The notes: generated by a model not told the origin, from the sequence alone. Shown: positions 29,607 through 37,157, counted from the stretch's first letter. The stretch: DNA of 60,367 bases from a virus (IMGVR_UViG_3300032770_000024:1-60367), one strand, 5' to 3'. Program-made: numbers and translations.

Positions 29607-30989
29607 TTACTTGGCTGGGGTGTGGAGGTGGAGAGCGCGCTTCGCACGAGTGCAGCCAACGTACCAGCAATTTGGTTCTTGGCCCTCCCAGCGGAGCTTG
29701 GAGTAGTCGAGGAAGGTAACATCGTCCCACTCAAGGCCCTTGGCCTTGTGGATGGTGCTGAGCACCAGTGCTTGGTCCTGTGGGGTGGCCGCGAGCTTCG
29801 CAATCACCTCTTCCACCTTGTTCGAGCCGTTGGCGTGGAGGGAAAGCAGGGACTGGTACTTGTCCTCGGCTTTCTGCCTCGCGCCTTCAGTTTTTTTGTT
29901 GGCCTTTTCGTGCTCGAGCCACTCGGCCAGCGCTGCAGGCGTGGGGTATTTCTGGTGGATCTTCTTCAGGTTCTTGATGAAGTCGCGGCCCTTGTAGTCT
30001 ACGCCGACGCCCTGACGGATGGCCCGGAAGGCATAGTCCACTAGCGGGGCGTTGTAGCGGCTTAGCACCGCCTTGCGTAGGGCCGGAATCGGCATGGTCG
30101 GACTAAAATCCACACTCCCTTCAAAGTCGCCCGCCGCTTCAATGTCAGGCACATACTTCTGCGCCTCCCTTACTACCGCCCGAGGGCAGCGGAAGGACGC
30201 GGTAAGAGCGGCCTCGGTGAGGGAGAACTTCCGCACGAGATCGTAGAAGCTGTTGGAGCTTGCGCCGCGCCAAGCGTAGATAGCCTGGTTCGGGTCTCCG
30301 ATAGCGACCATCTGGCAGCCTGCGGCTGCGGCGCGTCCGACCATTTCGTGCTGGAGAAGGGAGAGGTCCTGGGCCTCATCGACTGCGATGCGGTCGAACT
30401 TGGGGAAAGGGAGGCCGAAAAGAACAGGTATGTAGAGCTGATCGTCGAAGTCGATTGTGCCTTTCAGGGCTGCTGTCGTGCTGCGGCCAAGAATATCAGC
30501 GGCTATATCGGCAAAGGTGTCGGACCAGTCCAAGTCCATGTCGTCGGCGGCGGCCTCCCAGAGGGCGTAGTCCGGCCCTGGCTTGCCGCTGACGCCTGGG
30601 GAGAGGCCGATAATCCTCGCGAGGCGCGTGAGATCCAGGATCTCTTCGGCGTATTTCTTCAACTTCCCGCTCTGCGGATGTTCGTTCCAGATGCCCCAGA
30701 GCTTCCGGCTGTCCAGCTTCGGGCGAAGCCCCGTGCCGTTGACGTAGGCTCGATGACCGAGGGCGTTGAGCGTCATGGCTGTTACTTCGGCGGGGAGCTT
30801 CGCCTGAAGCTCTTCCGCGTTTCGCTTATTAAAAGCAAGGACGAGCGAGCGGCTCTTGGGCTTCGCTGAGGCGTTGAAGGCGGCCACCAGAGTCGTCGTC
30901 TTGCCCGATCCTGCGACGGCACGGCACGCGAGGGCTTCGCCCTGGGAGAAGCGGGAGATGAAGTTTTCTTGCTGGGGGGTGAGGTTCAT
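29607..30989 (-). CDS. UvrD/Rep-type superfamily 1 helicase, 460 aa
   Basis: ATG 30989 (MNLTPQQENFISRF) is the natural start: the Q-motif and CRAVAGSGKTTTLVAAF (Walker A) follow at once. Motif Ia is LVLAFNKRNAEEL, motif II IAVDEAQDLSLLQ, motif III VAIGDPNQAIYAWRGA, motif IV-like SFRCPRAVV, motif V LVLSTIHKAKGLEWDDV and motif VI VGCTRAKRALHLH. It is a 3'-5' DNA helicase, probably in replication or recombination. It is about 150-250 residues shorter than bacterial UvrD, lacking most of the 1B/2B insertions. Confidence 0.92.
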   Translation of the reverse strand: MNLTPQQENFISRFSQGEALACRAVAGSGKTTTLVAAFNASAKPKSRSLVLAFNKRNAEELQAKLPAEVTAMTLNALGHRAYVNGTGLRPKLDSRKLWGIWNEHPQSGKLKKYAEEILDLTRLARIIGLSPGVSGKPGPDYALWEAAADDMDLDWSDTFADIAADILGRSTTAALKGTIDFDDQLYIPVLFGLPFPKFDRIAVDEAQDLSLLQHEMVGRAAAAGCQMVAIGDPNQAIYAWRGASSNSFYDLVRKFSLTEAALTASFRCPRAVVREAQKYVPDIEAAGDFEGSVDFSPTMPIPALRKAVLSRYNAPLVDYAFRAIRQGVGVDYKGRDFIKNLKKIHQKYPTPAALAEWLEHEKANKKTEGARQKAEDKYQSLLSLHANGSNKVEEVIAKLAATPQDQALVLSTIHKAKGLEWDDVTFLDYSKLRWEGQEPNCWYVGCTRAKRALHLHTPAK

Positions 30990-31108
30990 TTTTCTGTGTC
31001 CTGCGAAAAAGGTTTCAAGAGGTGGCGGAAGGAGAAGGACCAAAGGAGGGAGGCGAGGCCAAGCGAGAAGAAAAGAAGGAAGAAGTAGTAGGAGATCTCG
31101 CGAACCAT
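30986..31108 (-). CDS. Small membrane peptide, 40 aa
   Basis: ATG 31108 shares a base with the stop of the 19-aa peptide gene (TAATG) and its own stop overlaps the helicase start (ATGA). Residues 5-25 are one membrane span rich in Phe and Leu (ISYYFFLLFFSLGLASLLW). The tight coupling on both sides supports translation. Function unknown. Confidence 0.55.
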   Translation of the reverse strand: MVREISYYFFLLFFSLGLASLLWSFSFRHLLKPFSQDTEK

Positions 31109-31167
31109 TAGCAGTGTACTCCGAAGAGGTGAAGGAGGAAGAAGATGAAGAGGGTTAGGCCGGACAT
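31108..31167 (-). CDS. Hydrophobic micropeptide, 19 aa
   Basis: It reads MSGLTLFIFFLLHLFGVHC and stops. The start overlaps the stop of the 175-aa gene and the stop overlaps the next start, both as TAATG. Such a chain of one-base overlaps is unlikely by chance. It could be a membrane micropeptide or only a coupling leader for the next gene. Confidence 0.4.
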   Translation of the reverse strand: MSGLTLFIFFLLHLFGVHC

Positions 31168-31694
31168 TAGAAGGGCTCCTGCGCCAGTTTCCAGGCATCG
31201 TCTGCCAGCTCGCGGAAGCGCCAGTGATCCGCGATCTTCTCGACCGGCAGACCACTGGCTTTCGCCTGAGCCCGGTAGAAGGCCTCCTTGAATTTCTCCT
31301 CGTCGGTCTTGTGCGCCTTCGGCGCCTCCTTCTCGTGAGGCAGGAGGGGGAAGCGTTTGAGGACTTCGTCCTCCGAGAAGCCCTTGCCGCGAAGCAGCTG
31401 GCGGTATTCTTCCCGGTCCACCTGCGAAGTCGCAGGTACGTTCACAGGCTTCCCGCCGACAGACACGCCGAAGGAGCTGAGGCCCTGGCGCTTGTCCTGG
31501 CCTGCGCGGCCGAGGAAGTAGCGGAGAGCGAGCTTATTTTCGACCACCACGCTCTCGGGGAGCTGGTCTACGAGGGAGTTGAGGTGGGAGATGGCTGCTT
31601 CGACGGCCTGGAGGGCCTGAAGGACTTCGGCAGTCTGCTCGGCGCTTCGCGCCTCGGCCTTTTGCTTCAGTTCTTGCTCAGTGTGGTAGGGCAT
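31167..31694 (-). CDS. Unknown helical protein, 175 aa
   Basis: ATG 31694 has AAGGAG about 8 nt upstream and lies just behind a strong promoter. The N-terminal half is coiled-coil-like (TEQELKQKAEARSAEQTAEVLQALQAVEAAISHLNSLVD); the C-terminal half is charged. No family recognised. It is the first gene of the operon that leads into the membrane peptides and the SF1 helicase. Confidence 0.65.
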   Translation of the reverse strand: MPYHTEQELKQKAEARSAEQTAEVLQALQAVEAAISHLNSLVDQLPESVVVENKLALRYFLGRAGQDKRQGLSSFGVSVGGKPVNVPATSQVDREEYRQLLRGKGFSEDEVLKRFPLLPHEKEAPKAHKTDEEKFKEAFYRAQAKASGLPVEKIADHWRFRELADDAWKLAQEPF

Positions 31695-31721
31695 TGGGGG
31701 ACTCCTTGTGTGGAATGGTCC

Positions 31722-31750
31722 ATTATATAAGGGGCAATGGGCCATGTCCA
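31722..31750 (-). promoter_or_regulatory. Strong sigma-70-type promoter for the helicase operon
   Basis: Minus strand TGGACA (31750-31745), 17-bp spacer, perfect TATAAT (31727-31722), 28 bases before the ATG at 31694. This is one of the best consensus matches in the window and would be read by unmodified host RNA polymerase, as expected for an early gene. Confidence 0.75.
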
Positions 31751-31770
31751 CAGGATTAAAGATATATCGG

Positions 31771-32052
31771 TCAGAAGTAGAAAGTAAGAGTCACTTGCCC
31801 AATTTTAGTGCCGACTTTTAGCACATGCTTCAAATGCGTATATGTGCGTTTGAACTGTTCCCGCGTTTGCGCTTGCGCGCACACAACTTGTAACATAAAC
31901 CAAAAATCTTTCAGGTCTTTGTGCGAGGTGAAACTTCGAACCACCCGAGAGCTGGTCGCTTCTTTGAGAAGCTCTAAGTAGTGTTCATAGTGTTCTTCAG
32001 GAATTGGACGCTTGAAGTTTAGAATTACGTCCGGGGATTCAATATTAATCAT
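31771..32052 (-). CDS. Unknown 93-aa protein of deviating base composition
   Basis: The protein (NFKRPIPEEHYEHYLELLKEAT, SHKDLKDFWFMLQVV, REQFKRTYTHLKHVLKVG) is helical, and its A/T-rich codons differ from the GC-rich neighbours. It forms a pair with the next gene. No family recognised. The pair may be a late acquisition. Confidence 0.6.
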   Translation of the reverse strand: MINIESPDVILNFKRPIPEEHYEHYLELLKEATSSRVVRSFTSHKDLKDFWFMLQVVCAQAQTREQFKRTYTHLKHVLKVGTKIGQVTLTFYF

Positions 32053-32070
32053 TGCAAGTTCTCTTTTATT

Positions 32071-32817
32071 TCAGGCTTCGTCAGAAAGCAGGTTAATTTC
32101 GGCCAAATTAAATTGTTCTTCTCGTTCTTTTTGCTTAGACTCCTTCTTTTGAAGTGCTGCGGCGGAGTGCATCCCAACCGCCCGATCGGCCCAAGCCTGT
32201 TTGGGAACCATTTTTATGTCTGTGCCATTTACAGCTTCGCCGATTTCGTAGACTTTCGCCTCTACTAAGGCGAAAGAGCTGTTGTATTTAAGCTCGAGTT
32301 CGTAAAGAGGGTCTATATAGCCAAAAATTCTCGTTCCCTGCTCGTAGAAATACATTGCTGTAGCATAGGCGGTGCCAGCAGTAGCTTCGCGCTCGTATCC
32401 AGGGCAAGCCGTGCTAATGAAATATTTGATACGCTCAAGCTGAATTAGATATTCGGTCTTTTCTTTCTGAATATCAATGTCTTTCACGCCAGAGGTGGTA
32501 ATGCGATTACCTTCAGCGTCGAGAATGTTGAGGTCCTCGAGAGAAGCGCCCGCTCGACGAATATGCAGTTGTGCGGTGCCGTCTTCTTCTTCCTTAATCC
32601 TAAACTCCACTGTGAAAAGACCGAGTGCCATGGAAGGAATCTGGCCCTCATTATAGCCAATTTTCTTTCGAACGGAGAAAAAGAGTGCTCGGTAACGCAC
32701 AGCATCAGCTTTTGATCCGCACTGAATAAAAATACCGTTTGGGCGCTCCATCGCAGTTTGTGCTAAAGCGAGGCACTTCATGTAGGTCTGATTGGAAATA
32801 ACTTTCTGCATTGCCAT
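32071..32817 (-). CDS. Unknown 248-aa protein next to the putative origin
   Basis: ATG 32817 follows GGAG at 7 nt. Mixed alpha/beta; contains FIQCGSKADAVRYRALFFSVRKKIG, an AQLHIRRAG strand, several Lys/Glu-rich helices and an acidic end. The base composition is lower in GC than elsewhere. It is the first gene leftward of the repeat arrays at 32935-33283, and an initiator or array-binding role is possible only by location. A -10-like TATAAT lies at 32860-32855 on the minus strand. Confidence 0.6.
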   Translation of the reverse strand: MAMQKVISNQTYMKCLALAQTAMERPNGIFIQCGSKADAVRYRALFFSVRKKIGYNEGQIPSMALGLFTVEFRIKEEEDGTAQLHIRRAGASLEDLNILDAEGNRITTSGVKDIDIQKEKTEYLIQLERIKYFISTACPGYEREATAGTAYATAMYFYEQGTRIFGYIDPLYELELKYNSSFALVEAKVYEIGEAVNGTDIKMVPKQAWADRAVGMHSAAALQKKESKQKEREEQFNLAEINLLSDEA

Positions 32818-32934
32818 ATGGTGGCTCCTGAGCTTGTGTTCGGGGATGATTCCCATTATAATCTATAATGTTTGGTTCGGTCATTTGAAAGCAGAATGTG
32901 AAAGTATTTCAGGTTGTAGCATGATTTGCCCCTG

Positions 32935-33018
32935 TTCTACCATTATCCTTCTACCATTATCCTTCTACCATTATCCTTCTACCATTATCCTTCTACCATT
33001 ATCCTTCTACCATTATCC
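32935..33018 (+). repeat. Iteron-like array 1: six exact 14-bp direct repeats
   Basis: The unit TTCTACCATTATCC occurs six times head to tail without spacers, starting at 32935, 32949, 32963, 32977, 32991 and 33005. There are no spacers, so this is not a CRISPR. It lies in a 546-base gene-free stretch (32818-33363). Confidence 0.95.
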
Positions 33019-33091
33019 CCTATTTGCCTTCATTTCGGGTGTTTTTGGTCGGGGGGTGACGGCGGTAATGGGGGAGGGAGGGGGAGGGTCT

Positions 33092-33163
33092 TATTTTATT
33101 ATAATAATTTTTTTTTTTAGACAAATTTTTTCCGTACCCCCCCCCCCCCCAGTAGCTCCACCC
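33092..33163 (+). other. AT-rich tract, C14 run and half hairpin between the two arrays
   Basis: Bases 33092-33130 are almost only A and T with a T11-type run. A run of 14 cytosines (33137-33150) follows, then AGTAGCTCCACCC (33151-33163), the right arm of the dispersed hairpin without its left arm. A melting-prone tract next to iterons fits an origin's DNA unwinding element. Confidence 0.7.
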
Positions 33164-33213
33164 GTACACCCTCTAGGGGGTAGCTAAAATTGACGGAAAC
33201 GACAGCAAATGAG

Positions 33214-33283
33214 CGGGAATGGTAGAAAGATAATGGTTAGTGCCTAATGGTGGTTGTCCAATGGTAGGCATCCAATGGCTGGC
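33214..33283 (-). repeat. Iteron-like array 2: five degenerate 14-bp repeats in inverse orientation
   Basis: The core AATGG recurs with exact 14-base spacing at 33218, 33232, 33246, 33260 and 33274. AATGG is the reverse complement of the CCATT core of array 1, and the first two units (AATGGTAGAAAG, ATAATGGT) match it further. So the two arrays face each other across the AT-rich tract. Confidence 0.85.
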
Positions 33284-33363
33284 TGCCGGAAAACGGGTTC
33301 ACCGCAGGCTCACCCGCACATATTCTACTTGCGCTTTCCGGCCCTCTGAGCTATGCAAGCACT

Positions 33364-33483
33364 ATGACCAGACTCAAAGCGCTACGCGCCGAACATCTCA
33401 AGGCCGCGCCTACCGATCCCCGGCTCAAGTGCCCGGCCACCGAGGCCCTGCGGGCGAAGCCCGAGGAGAAGAAAGATGCTTGA
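33364..33483 (+). CDS. Small basic leader protein, 39 aa
   Basis: The reading frame MTRLKALRAEHLKAAPTDPR... ends at TGA 33481-33483 and overlaps the nuclease start at 33476 by 8 bp. Codon use resembles the neighbouring gene. The RBS is weak, so this could be a real coupled peptide or a leader. Confidence 0.4.
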   Translation: MTRLKALRAEHLKAAPTDPRLKCPATEALRAKPEEKKDA

Positions 33484-33943
33484 GCATCTGCTGGAAATGA
33501 ATGGGCAGCAGCTCGACCGGGGCTCTAACGTAAGGGTGGTAAGGGATCTGCGCTGGGCGCAGCTGGCCGATTGCCCTTTTGCACCGCAGAAGCACTCGGG
33601 CGCGCGCCTAGCCGGGCTCCGGTTTGAGAAGGCGGTCTGGAAGAAGACCGGAGGGCTGCACAATCCCTGGATTGAGTTCGAGGACGCCAATGGCTCGGGC
33701 TTCGCCTGCCCGGACATAGTTCTTCCGGAGCGGAAGCTGATAGTGGAGTGCAAGCTGACGTACACGCCGGTGGCGGATATGCAGCTGGCGGGGCTCTACC
33801 TGCCCCTGGCAAAGGCCGTCTGGGGAGAAGGGGACTGGCGGCTGGTGGTCGCCTGTAAGCGGTGGGCGGGAGCGCCTAAGAGGCTTCTGGCGGGCTTTCA
33901 AGCTCTTCCGCCTCACGGAGAGATCGGATACCTTCTTTTCTAA
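33476..33943 (+). CDS. PD-(D/E)XK-type nuclease, 155 aa
   Basis: GSGFACPDIVLPERKLIVECKLT gives the PD ... ExK core (Asp near residue 79, Glu-x-Lys near 90-92), followed by the helix ADMQLAGLYLPLAKAVW with a Gln in the position used by this superfamily. Size fits a VRR-NUC or Holliday-junction-resolvase-like enzyme. It is the only plus-strand gene in this region and lies right next to the repeat arrays, suggesting a link with replication or resolution. Confidence 0.65.
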   Translation: MLEHLLEMNGQQLDRGSNVRVVRDLRWAQLADCPFAPQKHSGARLAGLRFEKAVWKKTGGLHNPWIEFEDANGSGFACPDIVLPERKLIVECKLTYTPVADMQLAGLYLPLAKAVWGEGDWRLVVACKRWAGAPKRLLAGFQALPPHGEIGYLLF

Positions 33944-34148
33944 CCTGTTCAAAGGTTTTGAACCAGGCGCAATACCAGTGAACTAATTCGCTGTGCGGGA
34001 TGCGCCCGCAGCGCAAACAGGTGAAGGTGCTGCGGGTACATTTGTGAAACTCTTGCGCTATATCCTCTGGCATTGAAGCAAGAGAGGTTACTAGCTCTTT
34101 GTATTCCCAGAGATCTGCGGGAGCTTTTCCGCACTTACAGCATTTCAT
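33876..34148 (-). CDS. Small zinc-ribbon protein, 90 aa
   Basis: Two CxxC pairs (KCCKCGKAP near the N-terminus and TCLRCGRIP near residue 44) suggest a single bound zinc. The rest is helical. Its 3' end overlaps the convergent nuclease gene by 68 bp. The start is coupled to the upstream gene by a 4-bp overlap. Confidence 0.6.
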   Translation of the reverse strand: MKCCKCGKAPADLWEYKELVTSLASMPEDIAQEFHKCTRSTFTCLRCGRIPHSELVHWYCAWFKTFEQVRKEGIRSLREAEELESPPEAS

Positions 34149-34759
34149 AGATCAACCCCTTTCGTCAGCCCGAATTTCTTCTCTGCTCGCGCGAACGCAC
34201 TTTCCTCACTTTCTTCCTCTTCTTTCGCCCGGAGCCGCGCTTCGCGCTCCATGAAGGCCAGAAGGGCCTGCGGGATGTCGATATCCTCTCCGCCCTTCTT
34301 CTGGCGCCGCTTCGCCGCGATTTGCGAAATAGGTGTTGGCTCGGGCGAAGCCGCTACGCGGCCGGAGCCTTCCCTTCCAAGGCGGATGACTTCGCCTCGG
34401 AGCCACTGCTCGCCTTCCAGCCGTATGGCGCGCAAGCGCGCAAGCGCATCCTCCAGTTCCGCCCTCGCAGCCGCCTCCGCGGCTTCCAAGAACTTCTCCT
34501 GATAAGGAAGGGCCTTCAGAAGGACTTCAGCGATTTCGGGTGTCGGGCTGGCTTCACCGGCAGCCCACATTATCAGCCGTGTGTTCTTGACGCGGTAGCG
34601 GAGGCAGAAGCGGTAGAAGCGCCGGTGCGTGGGGTTTAGCTGGGTGGTGTAGAAGGGCGTTAGGAAGCAGGCTCGGATGTATCGGAAGAGGACAGGGCCT
34701 TTGTATTCGGCCGCCTCGAAGAGAAGGTGAAGGACGGGGTAGCGGCGGGAGAGTTTCAT
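34145..34759 (-). CDS. Unknown helical, charged protein, 204 aa
   Basis: Basic N-terminus with aromatic residues (KGPVLFRYIRACFLTPFYTTQLNPTHRRFYRFCLRYR), a coiled-coil centre (EKFLEAAEAAARAELEDALARLRAIRLEGEQW) and a highly charged end (REARLRAKEEEESEES). No family recognised. ATGA overlaps on both sides place it in one operon with its neighbours. Confidence 0.6.
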   Translation of the reverse strand: MKLSRRYPVLHLLFEAAEYKGPVLFRYIRACFLTPFYTTQLNPTHRRFYRFCLRYRVKNTRLIMWAAGEASPTPEIAEVLLKALPYQEKFLEAAEAAARAELEDALARLRAIRLEGEQWLRGEVIRLGREGSGRVAASPEPTPISQIAAKRRQKKGGEDIDIPQALLAFMEREARLRAKEEEESEESAFARAEKKFGLTKGVDL

Positions 34760-34998
34760 CTAACCGCCTCCTCTAGCTCTAGCATGGCGAAATTGACATA
34801 CGGCGCGATAGCCCGTACCTGCGCGATTGCCTGGTCGATCCAGCTTTGCCCGGCCTGCTGCTGGGCGCGATATTCTTTGAATGTCGCAGGCCATTTAGGG
34901 CGTGTGTACATCTGCCAGTTGCCGTAGCACTCCTTCATGCGGCTTTCGTGCAAGAGGCGGCCAAGGAGGTAGAGGCGATAGTCTGAGATTTCTTCCAT
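34756..34998 (-). CDS. Unknown 80-aa protein
   Basis: ATG 34998 follows GGAG at 8 nt. A helical protein with several Tyr/Trp residues (SDYRLYLLGRLLHES, CYGNWQMYTRPKWPATFKEYRAQQQAG). No family recognised. It is the first gene after the hairpin at 35022-35056. Confidence 0.6.
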   Translation of the reverse strand: MEEISDYRLYLLGRLLHESRMKECYGNWQMYTRPKWPATFKEYRAQQQAGQSWIDQAIAQVRAIAPYVNFAMLELEEAVR

Positions 34999-35021
34999 AT
35001 TAAAGCTCCAGATAGAAAGAA

Positions 35022-35056
35022 GGTGGCGCTACTTGAATTATCAAAGTAGCGCCACC
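35022..35056 (-). terminator. Terminator-like hairpin, member of the 13-9-13 family
   Basis: GGTGGCGCTACTT (35022-35034) and AAGTAGCGCCACC (35044-35056) pair perfectly around the 9-nt loop GAATTATCA. On the minus strand TTCTTTCT follows (35021-35014), so it can end the transcript of the gene at 35080-35886. Two bases in each arm differ from the 4076 copy but remain paired (GC exchanged in both arms), a sign that the stem is under selection. Confidence 0.8.
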
Positions 35057-35079
35057 CGTTGACTGTTTACAGAAAAGGG

Positions 35080-35886
35080 CTACGCCACTGGATAAACATC
35101 CGCTCGCGGCGCCAGCCGCAGCACTGGCTCCTCGGTCCACAGGCACTGCCACTTGAACTCCCGCTCTCGTGTAGCGGGATTTAGCAGGCCGAAGGTGAAC
35201 ACCGAGTTCTCGCCCGTCTCCGGGTTTATCAGGAAGTGGGTGAGGTAAGTTCCGAGCCGGGTTAGGCTCACACGCGCGAGCGTCTTCGCCGCCTCCTCCG
35301 CAGGTGGGAGGGAATCGGTCGAAAGCCCCTGGTTCTGGTGGAGGAGAAGTAGCTGCTCGAAGGCGGCAGAGGGAAACCAGCCGTACTTCCAGCTATCGCG
35401 GATCTCCGTGAGGTCGAAGTTGGACCATTCGCAGAGCGCGGGCTGGTAGGAAGTGAGAATGCCCGTGCAGGTGCGATGCAAGTTGAGGAGCGTGTTAACA
35501 CCTATCTCCATTGAGAAGAGGTCTTCTTCGAGAAGATCAATAGCTTCGTCGAGGACGCCGAAAAGCTCGGGCAAGAGAGCCCAGTCGGTATCTTTCAGCG
35601 GCTGCGTTAGCGCGAGAAGCGCAAGGCTGCGCCCGAGCGAGCAGAGATTGTAAATCATTGCCACGCGAAAGGATTCGTGGCACTGGGCGCAATGGAAGGG
35701 ATTGCCGAGGCGTGCGTAGCGTTCACCGGCCCAGACTTGCTTCGGCAGCAGCGCGAGCTGCCGTGGCTGGGCTTGAAGCCAGAGGCGGAAGTCACGCTCG
35801 GGCAGGGCCGAAGGCATGAGGGCCGCGAGCGGCTGAAGCTCCGGGAGGAGGAGCACTTGCGTGGCTGGCTCAAAGGTGTAGTTCAT
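35080..35886 (-). CDS. Unknown 268-aa protein
   Basis: Mixed protein with a CAQCHESF cysteine pair near residue 65 and long Leu-rich helices (LCSLGRSLALLALTQPL, FGVLDEAIDLLEEDLFSMEIGVNTLLNLH). It ends in a beta region (SVFTFGLLNPATREREFKWQCLW). No family recognised. It sits between the hairpin terminator and a small upstream gene 4 bases away. Confidence 0.6.
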   Translation of the reverse strand: MNYTFEPATQVLLLPELQPLAALMPSALPERDFRLWLQAQPRQLALLPKQVWAGERYARLGNPFHCAQCHESFRVAMIYNLCSLGRSLALLALTQPLKDTDWALLPELFGVLDEAIDLLEEDLFSMEIGVNTLLNLHRTCTGILTSYQPALCEWSNFDLTEIRDSWKYGWFPSAAFEQLLLLHQNQGLSTDSLPPAEEAAKTLARVSLTRLGTYLTHFLINPETGENSVFTFGLLNPATREREFKWQCLWTEEPVLRLAPRADVYPVA

Positions 35887-35890
35887 GGGC

Positions 35891-36172
35891 TCAGGCTTCC
35901 GGTTGAATACGCAAGTAAGGGCTGGTAAGGGCTGCGGGCGTCAGCGTCAGGTACGTGCGAAGCCCCGCTTTAGCCGGGATCTCAAACCGGCCCTTATCCC
36001 GGACCCAGCGGCGCGTAGCGCCATTGCGCCTCAGGGTCCACCAGTTGCCGTTGGCCATGAGTGCCTGGAGGCGGCCCTGCGCGAGCACGGTTTCAAGCTC
36101 CGCGAGCGAAGCGAGGGGCTGGATGGCCAGCGTTAGCACGGGCTGAGAGATGTGGTTGGTCTTAGCGGGCAT
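35891..36172 (-). CDS. Unknown 93-aa protein
   Basis: Has AGGAG at 7 nt before ATG. Layout: a helix (LASLAELETVLAQGRLQALM) then strands (GNWWTLRRNGATRRWVRDKGRFEIPAKAGLRTYLTL). The Trp-rich strands resemble those of the 93-aa protein at 36542-36823 (GVWWTNNNGALYRHL), so both may belong to one small family. Function unknown. Confidence 0.6.
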   Translation of the reverse strand: MPAKTNHISQPVLTLAIQPLASLAELETVLAQGRLQALMANGNWWTLRRNGATRRWVRDKGRFEIPAKAGLRTYLTLTPAALTSPYLRIQPEA

Positions 36173-36272
36173 TGGAAAGCTCCTGAATCAGTTGCCGATA
36201 TTGACGGCGGAGTATAGCATGAAGGCACGGCTGAAGAGGCCGGTTACGGCATAGGCAGTTTTATACGAGCCC

Positions 36273-36542
36273 TTACCTGCCTGAATTAAAAACACCGTAG
36301 AGGCGCTCTAAGGTAATGCGTCCGAATGAGCCCTTATCGACTACGGTCATAAAGCTCGCGCCGTCCCAGGCCTCAATCGCGTTCAACGTATTAACTGCAA
36401 TGGGCCGGTCTAGCAACGCAGAGGCGCGCAGCCTTTCATAAGCCCAGAGGCGCGCGAGGCGCTTCGCGGCGGGGAGCTGTTGGCGGTAGGCGCTTCGCGC
36501 TGTGCCTGCGCCGTCGTCGTGAGTAATTTCGTATAGTGACAT
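36273..36542 (-). CDS. Unknown 89-aa protein
   Basis: Opens SLYEITHDDGAGTARSAYRQQLPAAKRLARLWAYERL and ends with an ASFMTVVDKGSFGRITLERL strand-helix. Its start overlaps the stop of the gene upstream (TAATG), so the two are translated together. No family recognised. Confidence 0.6.
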   Translation of the reverse strand: MSLYEITHDDGAGTARSAYRQQLPAAKRLARLWAYERLRASALLDRPIAVNTLNAIEAWDGASFMTVVDKGSFGRITLERLYGVFNSGR

Positions 36543-36823
36543 TATTTGTCCTCCAGAAGTTCAGCGAAGAGTGTGCCAAGGGGCTGACCTTTAGCGCCCC
36601 TGAGGTGGCGGTATAACGCGCCGTTGTTATTGGTCCACCAAACACCGGCCTCAAAGGATTTGTGATAGCGTTTAGGCAGTTGCCGCTTAACGCTTTCTGG
36701 ATCCGGTTGATATGGCACGCCATCGCGCCATGCGCCTGCTAAAGCAACAGGCGTTGAATCGGATGTGAAGCGCAGCCATTGTGTGCCGCAGCGCTGCAAG
36801 GTGATGGTGAATTGCGGAAGCAT
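36542..36823 (-). CDS. Unknown 93-aa protein
   Basis: Beta-rich start (PQFTITLQRCGTQWLRFTSDSTPVALAG), a basic centre (VKRQLPKRYHKSFEAGVWWTNN) and a short acidic helix at the end. It is the first gene of its pair. Upstream lies a long GC-rich gene-free stretch with no convincing promoter. Confidence 0.6.
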   Translation of the reverse strand: MLPQFTITLQRCGTQWLRFTSDSTPVALAGAWRDGVPYQPDPESVKRQLPKRYHKSFEAGVWWTNNNGALYRHLRGAKGQPLGTLFAELLEDK

Positions 36824-37131
36824 GGCGTCGGATCCTTTGTTAGTTCCGGGCGTAGCATATGCCGCCGCGTGGCGGTTTGCATACAGGATTAACCCGGTGA
36901 AGCCGGGCTGACACTTCTAGGGGTGCGGGCTGGAAGCCGGGGCTGGGTCCGGGTTAAAGCCGGGGCAAGCCGGGGTTGCGGTGGGGCGTGGTGGCGCTTG
37001 GCGCGTGACCCGCTAGTAGGGTAGCGGCGCTTGCATAGGGCCGTGTAGGGGCTTGGGAAGGGCTAGAAATATGTGGTAGGCGGCTACCACCGAAAAAGTA
37101 AAAGCCGCTAGGATAAATAGAGAAAGAAGGT
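36824..37131. other. GC-rich gene-free stretch
   Basis: There is no supported gene here. The stretch is full of GCCGGG/CCGGGG words and contains an inverted repeat around 36858-36885 (CCGCC ... GGCGG) and a 7-4-7 hairpin GTGGTAG/CTACCAC at 37073-37090. The GTGGTA/TACCAC arms return twice in the control region at 38.7 kb. Confidence 0.5.
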
Positions 37132-37157
37132 AAAAAAGAACCCGGCCAGAGGCCGGG
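37132..37157 (-). terminator. Rho-independent terminator after the 81-aa gene
   Basis: Minus strand: CCCGGCC (37157-37151), loop TCT, GGCCGGG (37147-37141), then TTCTTTTTT (37140-37132). It lies 9 bases behind the stop at 37166. Confidence 0.85.

Noticed and set aside
32935-33018. CRISPR-like array
   Set aside because: The units are 14 bp and directly adjacent without unique spacers, so they are iterons or satellites, not a CRISPR.
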